Counted from the stretch's first letter, positions 8,701 through 16,235 are shown. The stretch is 26,710 bases of DNA from Bacteroidota bacterium (GCA_023433265.1 JAEZDR010000039.1:1-26710), one strand, 5' to 3'. A program made the numbers and translations. The notes: generated by a model not told the origin, from the sequence alone.

Positions 8701-9071
8701 TTTATGGTAGCAGTAGGATCATCTATGCCCTGTCCGCCATAGGTTTTGATATTAGGGAAGTTGATAGCAAGGCCAGGCTCCATCATTGGTGATTCAACGA
8801 TAGCGAACCTGCCAAATCCTCCTGTGGGTAATGGCAACGAAAGTACATGCTGCCGCTTCTTTGCATCAGCAGAAAATTCCATAGGAGCATCGGCAAGAAA
8901 CTGCTTCAAAGCAAGCGTATCCAGCTTTAAAGTGCGGTAGTTATTTGGGGTGATGCGCCTGTTTTCGATATCCGAAAACTCGGACTCAGAAGCATCTTTC
9001 CAGAAGTTTTGTTGAGCTACGCCAGCAAATCCTGCCAGCATGGCGATCAAAAAGAAGTAAATTTTTTTCAT
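5760..9071 (-). CDS. Secreted reprolysin-like zinc metalloprotease with T9SS C-terminal sorting domain
   Basis: A 1103-residue exoprotease. Visible in order: signal peptide (about 1-20, ending GVAQQ); a propeptide-like region to about 190; a metzincin catalytic domain with HEMGHQFNGNH (zinc ligands His336, His340, His346; catalytic Glu337) followed by a Met-turn-like VTIMGYAG; PKD/Ig-like beta domains (for example about 410-460, PPVVIDAGNNVVIPKG, and a segment with DILFSTDGGLTW); and a C-terminal type A T9SS domain (about 1025-1103: YPNPATDRL, then KGVYVLKI and the basic tail). The last domain predicts export through PorU/type IX secretion and removal on the cell surface. It is monocistronic: its own terminator follows, and the upstream TPR gene has a separate terminator. 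The substrate is unknown; a nutritional protease is likely. Confidence 0.93.
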   Translation of the reverse strand: MKKIYFFLIAMLAGFAGVAQQNFWKDASESEFSDIENRRITPNNYRTLKLDTLALKQFLADAPMEFSADAKKRQHVLSLPLPTGGFGRFAIVESPMMEPGLAINFPNIKTYGGQGIDDPTATIKIDWTDFGFHAMVLSKTSGQMFVDPFSMGNKTDYMAYARTDLSPKPFQEIGVLEIENQANLAAKTTIGVCLGSTLRVYRLALACTGEYAAFFGGTVNGALSGMVTTMNRVNGVYETEVAIRMVLIANNNILIQLNAATDGYTNNDGVALLTENQNKVNGMIGSANYDIGHVFSTGGGGIAARGSVCDAGNKARGVTGSDQPTGDAFDIDYVAHEMGHQFNGNHTFNANSGGGSCTNGTRNPGTAVEPGSGVTIMGYAGICGTADIASNSIPYFHAASFNEIGIFRTSGAGTACGTVTNTGNTPPVVIDAGNNVVIPKGTPFVLKGQAVDANGDVLTYSWEETDPGTSGGNWNSGNKPFFRSFPPVTNSERYFPKLSALATSTTSIGEMLPQSSQALNFRLTARDNRAGGGGVCFTDIVITVANVGPFSITSQWGPETWTANGTNQATISWSVASTNTAPINVSHVDILFSTDGGLTWPYIIKSNTPNDGSESITVPAVATTNGRVMVKARDNVFFNINDAAITVNVTSCPAEGAIVTPSSTVTADAGSTQLNLNLSPSYSGPFSANGSITSTDPAGNTSILNTQTNSCMSAGSGGFRHDLYPFTVTQTGSYTFTHNGQLGVVTNIYQGSFNPTSACTNFVASNVTYNGSQVLAAPSVSATLTAGTNYVLAVGSYSTTQPTLPAAYNVVATPPAGGAVQSSGGYTNPGAGYTYSYVIVNNFNNTIASIASSANLSNPATYPSGSFTVYGISYASTSAATINSYVGQNFNNLSSAIIANPTTLCANLSKNTVSVNIQAVMPVTFLALKATKLPELVRLDWGTAAELNSERFVVERSANGGDFVELSWQKAAGNSSTPLYYRATDNSPVEGTSFYRIKEVDFDGNTTYSNVVSVTYHKGGNMIMIYPNPATDRLTVEMHSVKLQTITMQVMDAKGAMVSTNTQALAAGTNQANINISNLSKGVYVLKITEADGTVKHSRFVKQ

Positions 9072-9204
9072 ACAGTGATTAACAAATTGAAGGTTGGGCT
9101 ACCATTCCATTGGTAATTAGAGGGCAGCAAGGGGATAAAATTAATGGTTTCCTGTCTATTTAAAAGACGCTGGGCGTAACCTTAAGGTTGCTTAGAACGA
9201 GGGG

Positions 9205-9236
9205 GAAAAAAGAAAGAGCACCTGGAAAAGTGCTCT
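9205..9236 (-). terminator. Terminator downstream of the TPR gene
   Basis: On the minus strand AGAGCAC (9236-9230) pairs with GTGCTCT (9221-9215) over an 8-nt loop, then a T-rich tail follows (TTTCTTTTTT, 9214-9205). It lies about 110 nt after the stop of the TPR gene and so separates it from the protease gene. Confidence 0.65.
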
Positions 9237-9346
9237 GGATCAAATAACCCCCGAAGAAAATCAAGGGCAAAGCTGAACGAAATATCGCTTACTGTAAATA
9301 CCAATTTCATGGTATTTATTAAGGCATTTACTTATGTATTGCAGGC

Positions 9347-9997
9347 TTAGCCAGGGATACGCGAGATATATTTCTCTATTTCTTTAATCTGGTCCTGTAC
9401 CTGTTTGGTTTTGGGGTTAAGGGCTTTAGCTTTCCTGAAGAAATCCTTAGCTGCTCTGAATTCTCTTTTATTCATAAAAATCTGGCACATGCTAAGGTAG
9501 GCTACGGCCTGGCTTTCCTTGTCGGATATACCCGCCCTCAGCGCTCCTCTTATATAGCTTTCGCCCTGCCTGAAGTCGCCTTTCTGCAAAGCCATCATAC
9601 CCAGTTGCAGTTTATTTGCTCCTTCGGCTTCCGGCATAGGCGACCCTAGAGATGAGCTTTTTTTAAGGTGTTTTTCAGCAGTATCAAAATCCTGCTTCAT
9701 CATAGCAAGGTTGCCTTTAATGGTATAATACGTTGACCTGATAGGCTTATACAGCAAATTCGGGAACCATATGCTATTTAAGATGCGTTCTACCTCTTCG
9801 GTATTTCCCTGCTCCATAGGCTCCTGGATGAGACGCAGCGGACCGATAAAAAAGTGAGAGACCAAGGCTATCAATCCAATAAAATAAAGAGCAAAAGCCG
9901 GCCAGAACCCGCTTTCAATGTTAACCCAGATACCCAATACGATCGCAAGAAGGCCTAGCCAGAATCTATATTTGATGAGGAGATTGTAAAACTTCAT
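9347..9997 (-). CDS. Membrane-anchored TPR protein of unknown function
   Basis: A 216-residue protein with two N-terminal transmembrane helices (about 10-27 and 33-52) and a soluble C-terminal part carrying tetratricopeptide-like helical pairs: about 90-118 (YYTIKGNLAMMKQDFDTAEKHL), 125-152 (LQLGMMALQKGDFRQGESYI) and 160-195 (AYLSMCQIFMNKREFRAAKDFF). TPRs bind protein partners, so a scaffold role at the inner membrane is likely, but no partner or pathway is visible. It stands alone between a terminator and the SDR gene, which is transcribed toward it with a gap of about 73 bp. A TATCTTTG box (10016-10023, minus strand) lies about 18 nt before the ATG and could be its promoter. Confidence 0.85.
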   Translation of the reverse strand: MKFYNLLIKYRFWLGLLAIVLGIWVNIESGFWPAFALYFIGLIALVSHFFIGPLRLIQEPMEQGNTEEVERILNSIWFPNLLYKPIRSTYYTIKGNLAMMKQDFDTAEKHLKKSSSLGSPMPEAEGANKLQLGMMALQKGDFRQGESYIRGALRAGISDKESQAVAYLSMCQIFMNKREFRAAKDFFRKAKALNPKTKQVQDQIKEIEKYISRIPG

Positions 9998-10015
9998 TCC
10001 TAAATTTTAAGGGCG

Positions 10016-10023
10016 CAAAGATA
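10016..10023 (-). promoter_or_regulatory. Possible -7 box of the TPR gene
   Basis: TATCTTTG on the minus strand fits the Bacteroidota -7 consensus TAnnTTTG and would give a leader of about 10-15 nt. No good -33 element is seen. Confidence 0.3.
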
Positions 10024-10070
10024 GCAGATTAGGCCTTCCACCTGCCGCGTTTCAAGGCAGATACAGGTGC

Positions 10071-10889
10071 TCATACCCCGCCAAAAGCGGAGAAGCCGCC
10101 ATCCACGCATATCATAGAACCTGTAACAAACCGGGAAGCATCACTTAATAACCAGACCAGTGCGCCTTTCAACTCCTCGGGTTGCCCGAAACGTTTGAAA
10201 GGTGTTTGCCTGATCACATCGGCTGCCCGGGGGCTATAGTTTCCATCGGCTTGTATATGCATGTTCCTGTTTTGTTCTGTAAGAAAAAAACCGGGAGCAA
10301 GCGCATTCATCCTGATGCTATCTCCGTATCGCCTGGCCAGTTCCACTGCAAACCATGCATTATAGCAATCGACAGCTGCTTTCCCCATGTTGTAGCCAAG
10401 GACCTTGGTAATGGCTCTTTTTGAGTTCATGGAAGAAATATTTACAATACTGCCACCACCAGTAGCAGCTATCGCAGGGCCAAAGATCTGGGTTGGGATA
10501 ATGGTACCCCAGGTATTTAGGTCAGCCACGCGTTTCATGCCCGCAAGATTCATTTCAAAAACACTTTCTTCCGGCTGCAAAACACCTTCGGGCATGATAC
10601 CACCGGCAGCGTTAACCAGCCCGTCCAGGCGCCCGAAATGCTTCATAAGAGTGTCTTTCGCTTTCGTAAGCTGCGCCTCGTCCAAAACATCTGCTACAAG
10701 TGCAATCGCCTTTCCCCCGGCTTCATTAATTGATTCTGCCCTTTCTTGAGCCACTGAGGCATTGCGACCAAGAATGCCCACTGCGCCTCCTGCCTCAACA
10801 ATAGCTTCGAGGAAGGACTTACCTAAAATTCCGGTACCTCCGGTAACGACAACCACTTTATCCTGAAGCGAAAACATATCTTTTTGCAT
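10071..10889 (-). CDS. SDR-family oxidoreductase, D-mannonate oxidoreductase (YjmF/UxuB)-like
   Basis: A classical short-chain dehydrogenase of about 272 residues. The NAD(P) loop TGGTGILG is at residues 16-23, NAAG at 93-96, the catalytic serine is probably Ser153 (NISSMN), and YNMGK gives Tyr166/Lys170. The C-terminal stretch (APGFFLTEQNR, then PFKRFGQPEEL and VDGGFSAFGGV) is the signature I associate with the Bacillus YjmF/UxuB group, which interconverts D-mannonate and D-fructuronate in hexuronate use. No uxuA, uxaC or kdgK lies nearby, so the substrate is inferred. The frame extends to a TTG at 10931, but the ATG at 10889 (or 10877, MFSLQDKVV) fits family starts better. Confidence 0.85.
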   Translation of the reverse strand: MQKDMFSLQDKVVVVTGGTGILGKSFLEAIVEAGGAVGILGRNASVAQERAESINEAGGKAIALVADVLDEAQLTKAKDTLMKHFGRLDGLVNAAGGIMPEGVLQPEESVFEMNLAGMKRVADLNTWGTIIPTQIFGPAIAATGGGSIVNISSMNSKRAITKVLGYNMGKAAVDCYNAWFAVELARRYGDSIRMNALAPGFFLTEQNRNMHIQADGNYSPRAADVIRQTPFKRFGQPEELKGALVWLLSDASRFVTGSMICVDGGFSAFGGV

Positions 10890-11042
10890 CCTTGAGTGTT
10901 TACCGGGTAAAATTCCGCTATTTCCTGTCAATTGATTACAACAGCGCTGCTGGTTTTACTCAATCGATGTCAAGGCAAGTTCCGCCTACGAAAAAAATAA
11001 GAGCTTGTAACATTATTGCCCGACGCCCGTTAAACTAATAAC

Positions 11043-11255
11043 ATGCAACAACGAGATTCCCATAGCATATTATCAGTTGCAGCTCTCTCGGCTTTAGCCC
11101 TTGCCCTTTGCCTGTGCTGGATTTGTTCGGTCTTTCCCGCTGTCTTCGACGGCGCCTGTACAACGAGGGGTTGCGTACCTGTGGTAAAGCACCCGGCATT
11201 AAACACAATTGATGCAAAATCAGGGGGTTTAATAGAAGAACTGGTTTTTTATTAG
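11043..11255 (+). CDS. Doubtful small hypothetical membrane or exported protein
   Basis: An ATG-started frame of 70 codons in an otherwise gene-free region. The product has a polar start, then a hydrophobic, alanine/leucine-rich segment at about residues 10-33 (SVAALSALALALCLCWICSV), and two more cysteines in DGACTTRGC. That layout would suit a single-pass membrane or exported micropeptide. I do not recognise a family, no clear ribosome-binding site or promoter precedes it, and an equally long frame exists on the opposite strand, so it may be chance. Its stop lies 92 nt before the sigma-factor start, on the same strand. Confidence 0.25.
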   Translation: MQQRDSHSILSVAALSALALALCLCWICSVFPAVFDGACTTRGCVPVVKHPALNTIDAKSGGLIEELVFY

Positions 11256-11300
11256 ACAAAGAAGCTGGGAAAGAATTTCCTGAGTAGGTGTAACATTTTT

Positions 11301-11334
11301 TGTCTCTTTGCGTATTACTAGTACTAAAGAGACA
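11301..11334. promoter_or_regulatory. Inverted repeat upstream of the sigma-factor gene
   Basis: TGTCTCTTT (11301-11309) and AAAGAGACA (11326-11334) are perfect 9-bp inverted arms separated by 16 nt, ending 13 nt before the sigma-factor ATG. The left arm overlaps TCTCTTTG, one base from the TAnnTTTG -7 consensus, so a bound dimer would cover a likely promoter. As RNA it would form a stable leader hairpin. Confidence 0.5.
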
Positions 11335-11347
11335 TTGAGAGCTGTTT

Positions 11348-11836
11348 ATGACCGAAAGAGAGTATAACGAATGTGTAAATCAATATGCCGATAATGTATT
11401 CAGGTTTATTGTAAAAAACCTGCGGCACGAGGAGGATGCCAGGGATATTGTGCAAAGCGCATTTGAAAAACTCTGGCGAAGCAGGGATACCGTTGAAACT
11501 GAGAAAAGCAAATCTTTCTTGTTTACAGTAGCATACAACCAAATGATTGATCACCTGCGGAAATCGAAACGGTTTGTTTTAACCGAGGAATTTGGTGAAG
11601 AGAGCCGTGGGGTGCAATATCAACCGGTTCCCCAGTTGAGAAAGAGCTTACAGGAGGCGCTGAATAAGTTAAATGAGACCCAGCGAAGCCTGGTAATGTT
11701 GAAAGACTATGAAGGGTATAGCTATGAAGAAATAGGTGAAATCATGAATTTGAACCCCAGCCAGGTAAAAGTTTACCTGCACCGGGCGAGGCTGACGATG
11801 AGAAATATTTTGGTAAGCCGTGAAAATGTAATGTAA
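11348..11836 (+). CDS. ECF-type RNA polymerase sigma-70 factor
   Basis: A 162-residue extracytoplasmic-function sigma factor that would direct RNA polymerase to its regulon when released by its partner. Region 2 spans about 6-75 (HEEDARDIVQSAFEKLWRS, with aromatic/basic residues for -10 melting, then SFLFTVAYNQMIDHLRK). Region 4 spans about 100-150, with the helix-turn-helix YSYEEIGEIMNLNPSQVKVYLHRAR. There is no C-terminal extension. Its TAA overlaps the ATG of the next gene (TAATG, 1-nt overlap), so sigma and anti-sigma are translationally coupled. An inverted repeat just upstream may mediate regulation of the operon. Confidence 0.95.
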   Translation: MTEREYNECVNQYADNVFRFIVKNLRHEEDARDIVQSAFEKLWRSRDTVETEKSKSFLFTVAYNQMIDHLRKSKRFVLTEEFGEESRGVQYQPVPQLRKSLQEALNKLNETQRSLVMLKDYEGYSYEEIGEIMNLNPSQVKVYLHRARLTMRNILVSRENVM

Positions 11837-12948
11837 TGGGCATCAACAGAAATAATTACGAAGAGTTCTTTCTCATGTATGTCGACAACGAATTGTCGGC
11901 AGAAGAAAGAAGCGCTGTTGAAGGGTTTGTACAACAAAACCCGGATCTTCAGTCAGAGCTGGATGCCTTACAACTTACGGTAGCGGCACCGGAGCACATC
12001 ATGATGCCTGCTAAGGAACAACTTCTTCGTACTAACGATGTTTTTGAAGATGCTACATACCAGGAAAAGTTCCTGCTTTATGTAGATAAAGAACTTAACC
12101 CTGAAGAGAGTGCATCGGTAGAAAAGTTTGTATTACAACACCCGGAACACCAGGAAGAGTTCCTGCAATTAAAAAATACCGTATTACCGCTTGAAACAAT
12201 CAGCTTCCCTGGTAAAGAATCGCTTTATAAAAGAGAGCGCAAGGGCCGTGTGGTGATGCTTGCCTTTCAACGGGTTGCAGTGGCAGCTGTCCTATTTGGC
12301 TTGATAGCCGGAGGATGGTGGATGTTTGTAAACCCCGGTGAAACAGAACCACAACCTGCTGGCAACGGAAGCCAACCTATTGCCGGTGTAAAAGTTATAG
12401 AAAACAAAAAAGCCGACGCAACTGTAACAAAATCTCTAGGTGCAGCGTACAACAATCAAACGCAACCAGTAGCTGTCGCTAATGCAGGTGATGGAAAGAA
12501 AGTGAGAGCAGCTATTGTAAGCGGGAGCAAGGTGCCGGCCATCCAGCAAAACCTAACTAAGGAAGTAAACGAGGTGGAAGAGCGGGATGAAGTTGAAGTT
12601 CTTTATGCAAACAGGGTCCTTCACAATAAGGAAGTACAGGAGATGAATCGCGAAGCGCAGGCAAGAATTTTAGAGGATGTATTGAAACAACTGCCTAACG
12701 AACTAAGCGCCGAAACATCCAAAGAGAGTTTTGCGACCACGGAAGGACATAGCACTATGAAAGTGCTTGATGTAGAAGAGGAAGAAACTGATGCAATATT
12801 GGTAGGCAACCTTCAGCTTAATAAGACCAAAATAAAAGGCATGTTTAAAAAAGCCGGCCGGTTTTTTACCGGAAACAAAATAGCAGAGAACCCAGGCAAA
12901 ATACAAATTGCCGGTTTTGAAATAGAAAGAAGAGAAACACGCAACTAA
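11836..12948 (+). CDS. Anti-sigma-like inner-membrane protein with duplicated N-terminal domain
   Basis: A 370-residue protein that most likely holds the adjacent sigma factor at the membrane. Residues 8-65 and 75-132 are two copies of one unit with a 67-residue period: YEEFFLMYVDNELSAEERSA against YQEKFLLYVDKELNPEESAS, and each copy ends in a similar P(A/G)KE-L motif. This matches the helical N-domain seen in Bacteroidota anti-sigma proteins; the HxxxCxxC zinc motif of classical ZAS domains is absent. One transmembrane helix follows (about 147-165), putting the copies in the cytoplasm and about 200 low-complexity residues in the periplasm. A basic segment near the C-terminus (KTKIKGMFKKAGRFF) recalls a tail common in such proteins (memory, unchecked). 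The 1-nt overlap with the sigma gene supports the pairing. Confidence 0.8.
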   Translation: MGINRNNYEEFFLMYVDNELSAEERSAVEGFVQQNPDLQSELDALQLTVAAPEHIMMPAKEQLLRTNDVFEDATYQEKFLLYVDKELNPEESASVEKFVLQHPEHQEEFLQLKNTVLPLETISFPGKESLYKRERKGRVVMLAFQRVAVAAVLFGLIAGGWWMFVNPGETEPQPAGNGSQPIAGVKVIENKKADATVTKSLGAAYNNQTQPVAVANAGDGKKVRAAIVSGSKVPAIQQNLTKEVNEVEERDEVEVLYANRVLHNKEVQEMNREAQARILEDVLKQLPNELSAETSKESFATTEGHSTMKVLDVEEEETDAILVGNLQLNKTKIKGMFKKAGRFFTGNKIAENPGKIQIAGFEIERRETRN

Positions 12949-12965
12949 ACTCAAAACAAACAACG

Positions 12966-13826
12966 ATGAAAAGGATGATCTTATTAACAGCAGCGATGCT
13001 GCTGGCAGGGAGTGTTATGGCACAGACAGATACTTTGAAGCAGGATAATGATCCCGATACTTTGAAAGTGGGCAACTTCGTCATCATCAAAAAAAAGAAA
13101 GACAAAGACGATGGCACTGACGGCGAAAAAGGCAGCAAAAGCGTAAGCATATCGCTCGGTTCTAATAAAAAGGAAAACAAGAACAATGTTTCCACTAACT
13201 GGTTCATCTTCGATCTTGGTTTTGCTAACCTGAGGGATGAAACAAACTATGGCAGCGCCGAAACCATGGCTTTCCTGCAGAACGCAGGACACGGAACGCC
13301 TACTAAGCAACACCTGAAGCTGAATTCCGGTAAGTCATCTAACGTCAACATTTGGCTGTTCATGCAAAAAGTAAATGTGACCAAGCATGTACTGAACCTG
13401 AAATACGGGTTAGGGCTTGAGATGTATAATTACAGGTACGAAAACAACATTAGCTACCATAATAACCCTACTTACATATTTGTGGACAGTACTACTTTCA
13501 AAAAGAATAAGCTGTACGCAGGTTACCTGACAGTTCCATTTATGATAAATATAAATGCAACCCCATCGAAGAAAAGAGGATTTAGCTTTAGTGCTGGTAT
13601 GAGTGCAGGCTACCTGATTGGAGCAAGACAGAAGCAGGTAAGCGACCTCAGGGGTAAAGAGAAGCTGAAGAGCAACTTCAACCTGGAGCAGTGGCGCCTT
13701 GCCGCGATTGGAGAAATAGGTCTGGGCCCGGTACGCGTTTACGGTTCATACAGCTTAAACCCTTTACATGAAAATGGCTTGCAGCAATACCCATATACAG
13801 TAGGCATCAGGTTTAGCAATTGGTAA
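12966..13826 (+). CDS. Predicted outer-membrane beta-barrel protein of the sigma operon
   Basis: A 286-residue protein with a signal peptide (MKRMILLTAAMLLAGSVMAQ) and a charged, lysine/aspartate-rich linker (KKKKDKDDGTDGEKG, about 41-57). Then come alternating strands such as WFIFDLGFANL, VLNLKYGLGLEMYNYRY, LYAGYLTVPFMININA, FSFSAGMSAGYLIGA, LAAIGEIGLGPVRVYGSYSL and the final YTVGIRFSNW. These look like an 8-10-stranded PorT/OMP_b-brl-type barrel ending in an aromatic residue. It follows the anti-sigma gene by 17 nt and precedes the operon terminator, so it may be a target or the signal sensor of the sigma circuit. No specific function can be read from the sequence. Confidence 0.8.
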   Translation: MKRMILLTAAMLLAGSVMAQTDTLKQDNDPDTLKVGNFVIIKKKKDKDDGTDGEKGSKSVSISLGSNKKENKNNVSTNWFIFDLGFANLRDETNYGSAETMAFLQNAGHGTPTKQHLKLNSGKSSNVNIWLFMQKVNVTKHVLNLKYGLGLEMYNYRYENNISYHNNPTYIFVDSTTFKKNKLYAGYLTVPFMININATPSKKRGFSFSAGMSAGYLIGARQKQVSDLRGKEKLKSNFNLEQWRLAAIGEIGLGPVRVYGSYSLNPLHENGLQQYPYTVGIRFSNW

Positions 13827-13844
13827 TAAAGTGTTTTAGACTTC

Positions 13845-13872
13845 AAGGCTGCTTTTTTAAGCGGCCTTTTTT
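13845..13872 (+). terminator. Terminator of the sigma/anti-sigma/barrel operon
   Basis: AAGGCTGC (13845-13852) pairs with GCGGCCTT (13861-13868; one G-T pair) over an 8-nt loop and runs into six T (13867-13872), about 20 nt after the stop codon. Confidence 0.85.
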
Positions 13873-13935
13873 ATGGGTTTTATTTAAAGTTTCACCATGC
13901 CGCACACCGTCATTCACTGCATAAAAATGCATTCG

Positions 13936-14577
13936 TCAAGCTACCTGGTCGCCGTAGAAAATGAAACCCCAAACAAGTGCAATGCCGAAACCAATAAGTA
14001 TTAGACCGGAGACCCGGTTGATGATATGAATATTGTGTGGTGTGAGCTTACGCCTGATTTTTCCCGCCAGCAATACTTTAGCTACATCGGCAGCAAACAC
14101 AAGCAACAGGCAGGTACTGAACATAACAATACGATAACTAAGCGTTTCTACCACTACTGTTGTTGATATGAGTAACCAGAATGCAATTACCGTGGGATTA
14201 AGGGTATTCATGAAAAATCCTGAAAGGAACACCTTTACATAATCACTCCTCTTGAAGTTGATAGCTGCAAGGCTGCCATCTTCAGTAATGTTGAGCTTCT
14301 TGAAGAAAACGACATAAATACCAATTCCTATAAGAAGTGCGCTACCGCCATAGGCTATGGGTGCCTTATAGTCCAGCAGGCTTCGGAATAGTTCAGTAAA
14401 GATGTTGCTGATAAGTACCAGCGCAATGTCGCTGGCTGATACGCCGATAATGAAGGTAAACCCTCCCTTCAGCCCGTTATTAATGCTTTGTTTTATGATG
14501 GAGAAGATAACCGGGCCAACAGATATACTGAGAGTAAGACCTAATGCAACGCCTTTTATTAACGCAAGAAAAAACAT
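13936..14577 (-). CDS. LysE/RhtB-family exporter-like membrane protein
   Basis: A 213-residue inner-membrane protein with about six hydrophobic helices and the LysE-type opening GVALGLTLSISVGPVIFSIIKQSINNGLKGG, here split by family knowledge: the SxGP motif and the following NG-KGG loop mark helix 1-2. The family exports amino acids or small metabolites. Its ATG overlaps the TGA of the GH3-family gene upstream (TGATG, 1-nt overlap), so the two are translationally coupled. That coupling invites the idea that it exports the product of the GH3 enzyme, such as an acyl-amino-acid conjugate; this is inference only. Confidence 0.88.
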   Translation of the reverse strand: MFFLALIKGVALGLTLSISVGPVIFSIIKQSINNGLKGGFTFIIGVSASDIALVLISNIFTELFRSLLDYKAPIAYGGSALLIGIGIYVVFFKKLNITEDGSLAAINFKRSDYVKVFLSGFFMNTLNPTVIAFWLLISTTVVVETLSYRIVMFSTCLLLVFAADVAKVLLAGKIRRKLTPHNIHIINRVSGLILIGFGIALVWGFIFYGDQVA

Positions 14578-16118
14578 CAGCCCTGGTTTGATCCGGAATT
14601 ATCTTTCTGCAAGTATTGATTCCACTCTTCGAGCATCTTACCTTTCAGCACTCTCGGAAATTTATGTTGCCCACCCACTTTGCCCTTCATGGCCATAAAG
14701 CCCATGAATGTTTCTTCGGGCAGCACATCCAACCTAACTTCTTTCAGGGCGCTTCCGCGCTCCACTGCATAATCGTCATTCAGATGTTTAAGCCTCTCAT
14801 CAATCTTGTCGCAAAGCACCTGTGGGTCAACAGTATCGTTACAGGCCACATACCAATGGTGCGCGAAGAAGCTGCCTGCAGGTTCGCCAACAACGGTATA
14901 TTCTGGTATTGAGATATTCAGCTCTTCACAAACCAACTTGACCGCCTTGTTCATATTATCAACACTCAAATGCTCGCCCACCAGGCTCAGGAAATGTTTT
15001 GTACGGCCAGTGATGATAATCTCAGCCCGCTCAAGGTCCATAAAACGAATAGTGTCGCCAATCAGGTAGCGCCATGCCCCGGCAGCCGTGCTAAGCAGAA
15101 TTGCGTAGTCTTTTCCTTGTTCCACTTCATCTATCAGCATAGCCTCATGGCCAGGTACAAGATCGCCGTTAGCATCAAAGTTTTTGTCGTTAAAGGGTAC
15201 GAACTCCATAAAGATGTGCTGGTTGGTTACCAGCTTCATCCCTTTAAAATGCTGCCTGTCCTGGTAGGCGATAAAACCTTCAGACGAAAGGTAAGTTTCT
15301 ATGTACCAGAGGGGTTTACCAAGAAGTTTTTCAAATCCTTTTTTGTAAGGTTCAAAGCTTACACCACCGTGAACAAAAAAGGTAAGGTTTGGCCATATCT
15401 CGTGAATATTCTTCACCTTGTACCTTTCAATAATCATTTCCATGCACATCTGTATCCATGCAGGCACACCCACTACAAAGCTGATATCCCAGGAAGGCGC
15501 CTTCTCCACAATCTCTTCAAGCTTCTTGTTCCAGTCTTTCTCTCTCGCTATCTTTTTTCCGGGTTTATAAAACGGCTGAAACCAGAAAGGTGCCTTCTTT
15601 GCCGTTATGCCGCTTAGGTCGCCTGCATAATAGCCTTGCCCTTTTTGAAGAGCAGTACTCCCACCAAGCATCAGCCAGCCTTTACCAAGCTTGCTTACAG
15701 GTACATCCTCATAATTACGAAGTGTTAGCAACTGCTTGATCATCACAATACGGTTGCCCCTGAGTAAATCCTTGGTAATAGGAATGTACTTGCTTGCGCT
15801 TTCACTGGTACCACTGCTGAGGGCGTAATATTTTATCTTTCCCGGCCAGCAAACGTCCGCCTTTCCCTCCAGGGTTTTATGCCACCATTCGCTATAAATT
15901 GAATTGTAGTTGTAGGAAGGCACTCGTTGTTGATATGCCTTTGCCACATCCTTAGCCATTAGTATCTCATCAAAGCCGAACTTTTGCCCAAACTCAGTAA
16001 ACCTGGCCTTCCTCAATAATTTACGCAGTACTTTTTGCTGCTGCCTCCTGTAACTGTTCTTTGGCAGCTTAAGTGCTTTTTTTATTGATTCCGGTAGCTT
16101 GATATCGAACAATGGCAT
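14577..16118 (-). CDS. GH3 auxin-responsive-promoter family acyl-adenylating enzyme (copy A)
   Basis: A 513-residue member of the plant GH3/JAR1 branch of the firefly-luciferase (ANL) superfamily. Plant members activate a carboxylic acid with ATP and transfer the acyl group to an amino acid. The three ATP-binding motifs are visible: SSGTS (101-105, with a following Lys110), YLSSEG (276-281), and YLIGDTIRF (around Gly354-Asp355). TGRTKHFLSLVGEHLS (370-385) marks the hinge toward the C-terminal lid. Length and motif order match plant GH3 enzymes except for a shorter N-terminus. It lies 117 bp downstream of the glycosyltransferase and overlaps the LysE-type exporter gene by 1 nt. The bacterial substrate is not known to me. 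Copy B is at 18231-19754. Confidence 0.9.
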   Translation of the reverse strand: MPLFDIKLPESIKKALKLPKNSYRRQQQKVLRKLLRKARFTEFGQKFGFDEILMAKDVAKAYQQRVPSYNYNSIYSEWWHKTLEGKADVCWPGKIKYYALSSGTSESASKYIPITKDLLRGNRIVMIKQLLTLRNYEDVPVSKLGKGWLMLGGSTALQKGQGYYAGDLSGITAKKAPFWFQPFYKPGKKIAREKDWNKKLEEIVEKAPSWDISFVVGVPAWIQMCMEMIIERYKVKNIHEIWPNLTFFVHGGVSFEPYKKGFEKLLGKPLWYIETYLSSEGFIAYQDRQHFKGMKLVTNQHIFMEFVPFNDKNFDANGDLVPGHEAMLIDEVEQGKDYAILLSTAAGAWRYLIGDTIRFMDLERAEIIITGRTKHFLSLVGEHLSVDNMNKAVKLVCEELNISIPEYTVVGEPAGSFFAHHWYVACNDTVDPQVLCDKIDERLKHLNDDYAVERGSALKEVRLDVLPEETFMGFMAMKGKVGGQHKFPRVLKGKMLEEWNQYLQKDNSGSNQG

Positions 16119-16235
16119 TGTTAACTATCGCTTTAAGGTAGCAGCGAAACTACGCTAAAGTGTCCAATAGGCAATAGATACAGGTGTGGGCGGCAACAGC
16201 AGTTGAAGCGCGGAAAACAGCCATATTAGGCGCAA

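Larger units (their letters stand above)
10890..11347. other. Divergent intergenic region between the SDR gene and the sigma-factor operon
   Basis: It holds one doubtful small frame (11043-11255) and the inverted repeat at 11301-11334. No convincing TAnnTTTG promoter was found for the SDR gene. An 8-bp palindrome CAGCGCTG near 10943 is of uncertain meaning. I see no structured RNA or mobile element. Confidence 0.45.

Noticed and set aside
10929..10931. TTG start of the SDR gene giving 14 extra residues
   Set aside because: The added residues do not match the family, and an ATG at 10889 gives a normal N-terminus.
11035..11259. 74-codon minus-strand frame opposite the small hypothetical gene
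   Set aside because: It has an arginine-rich low-complexity stretch and no start signal, and is no better supported than chance.
14970..15617. 215-codon plus-strand frame
   Set aside because: Entirely antisense to GH3 copy A, which has all family motifs.
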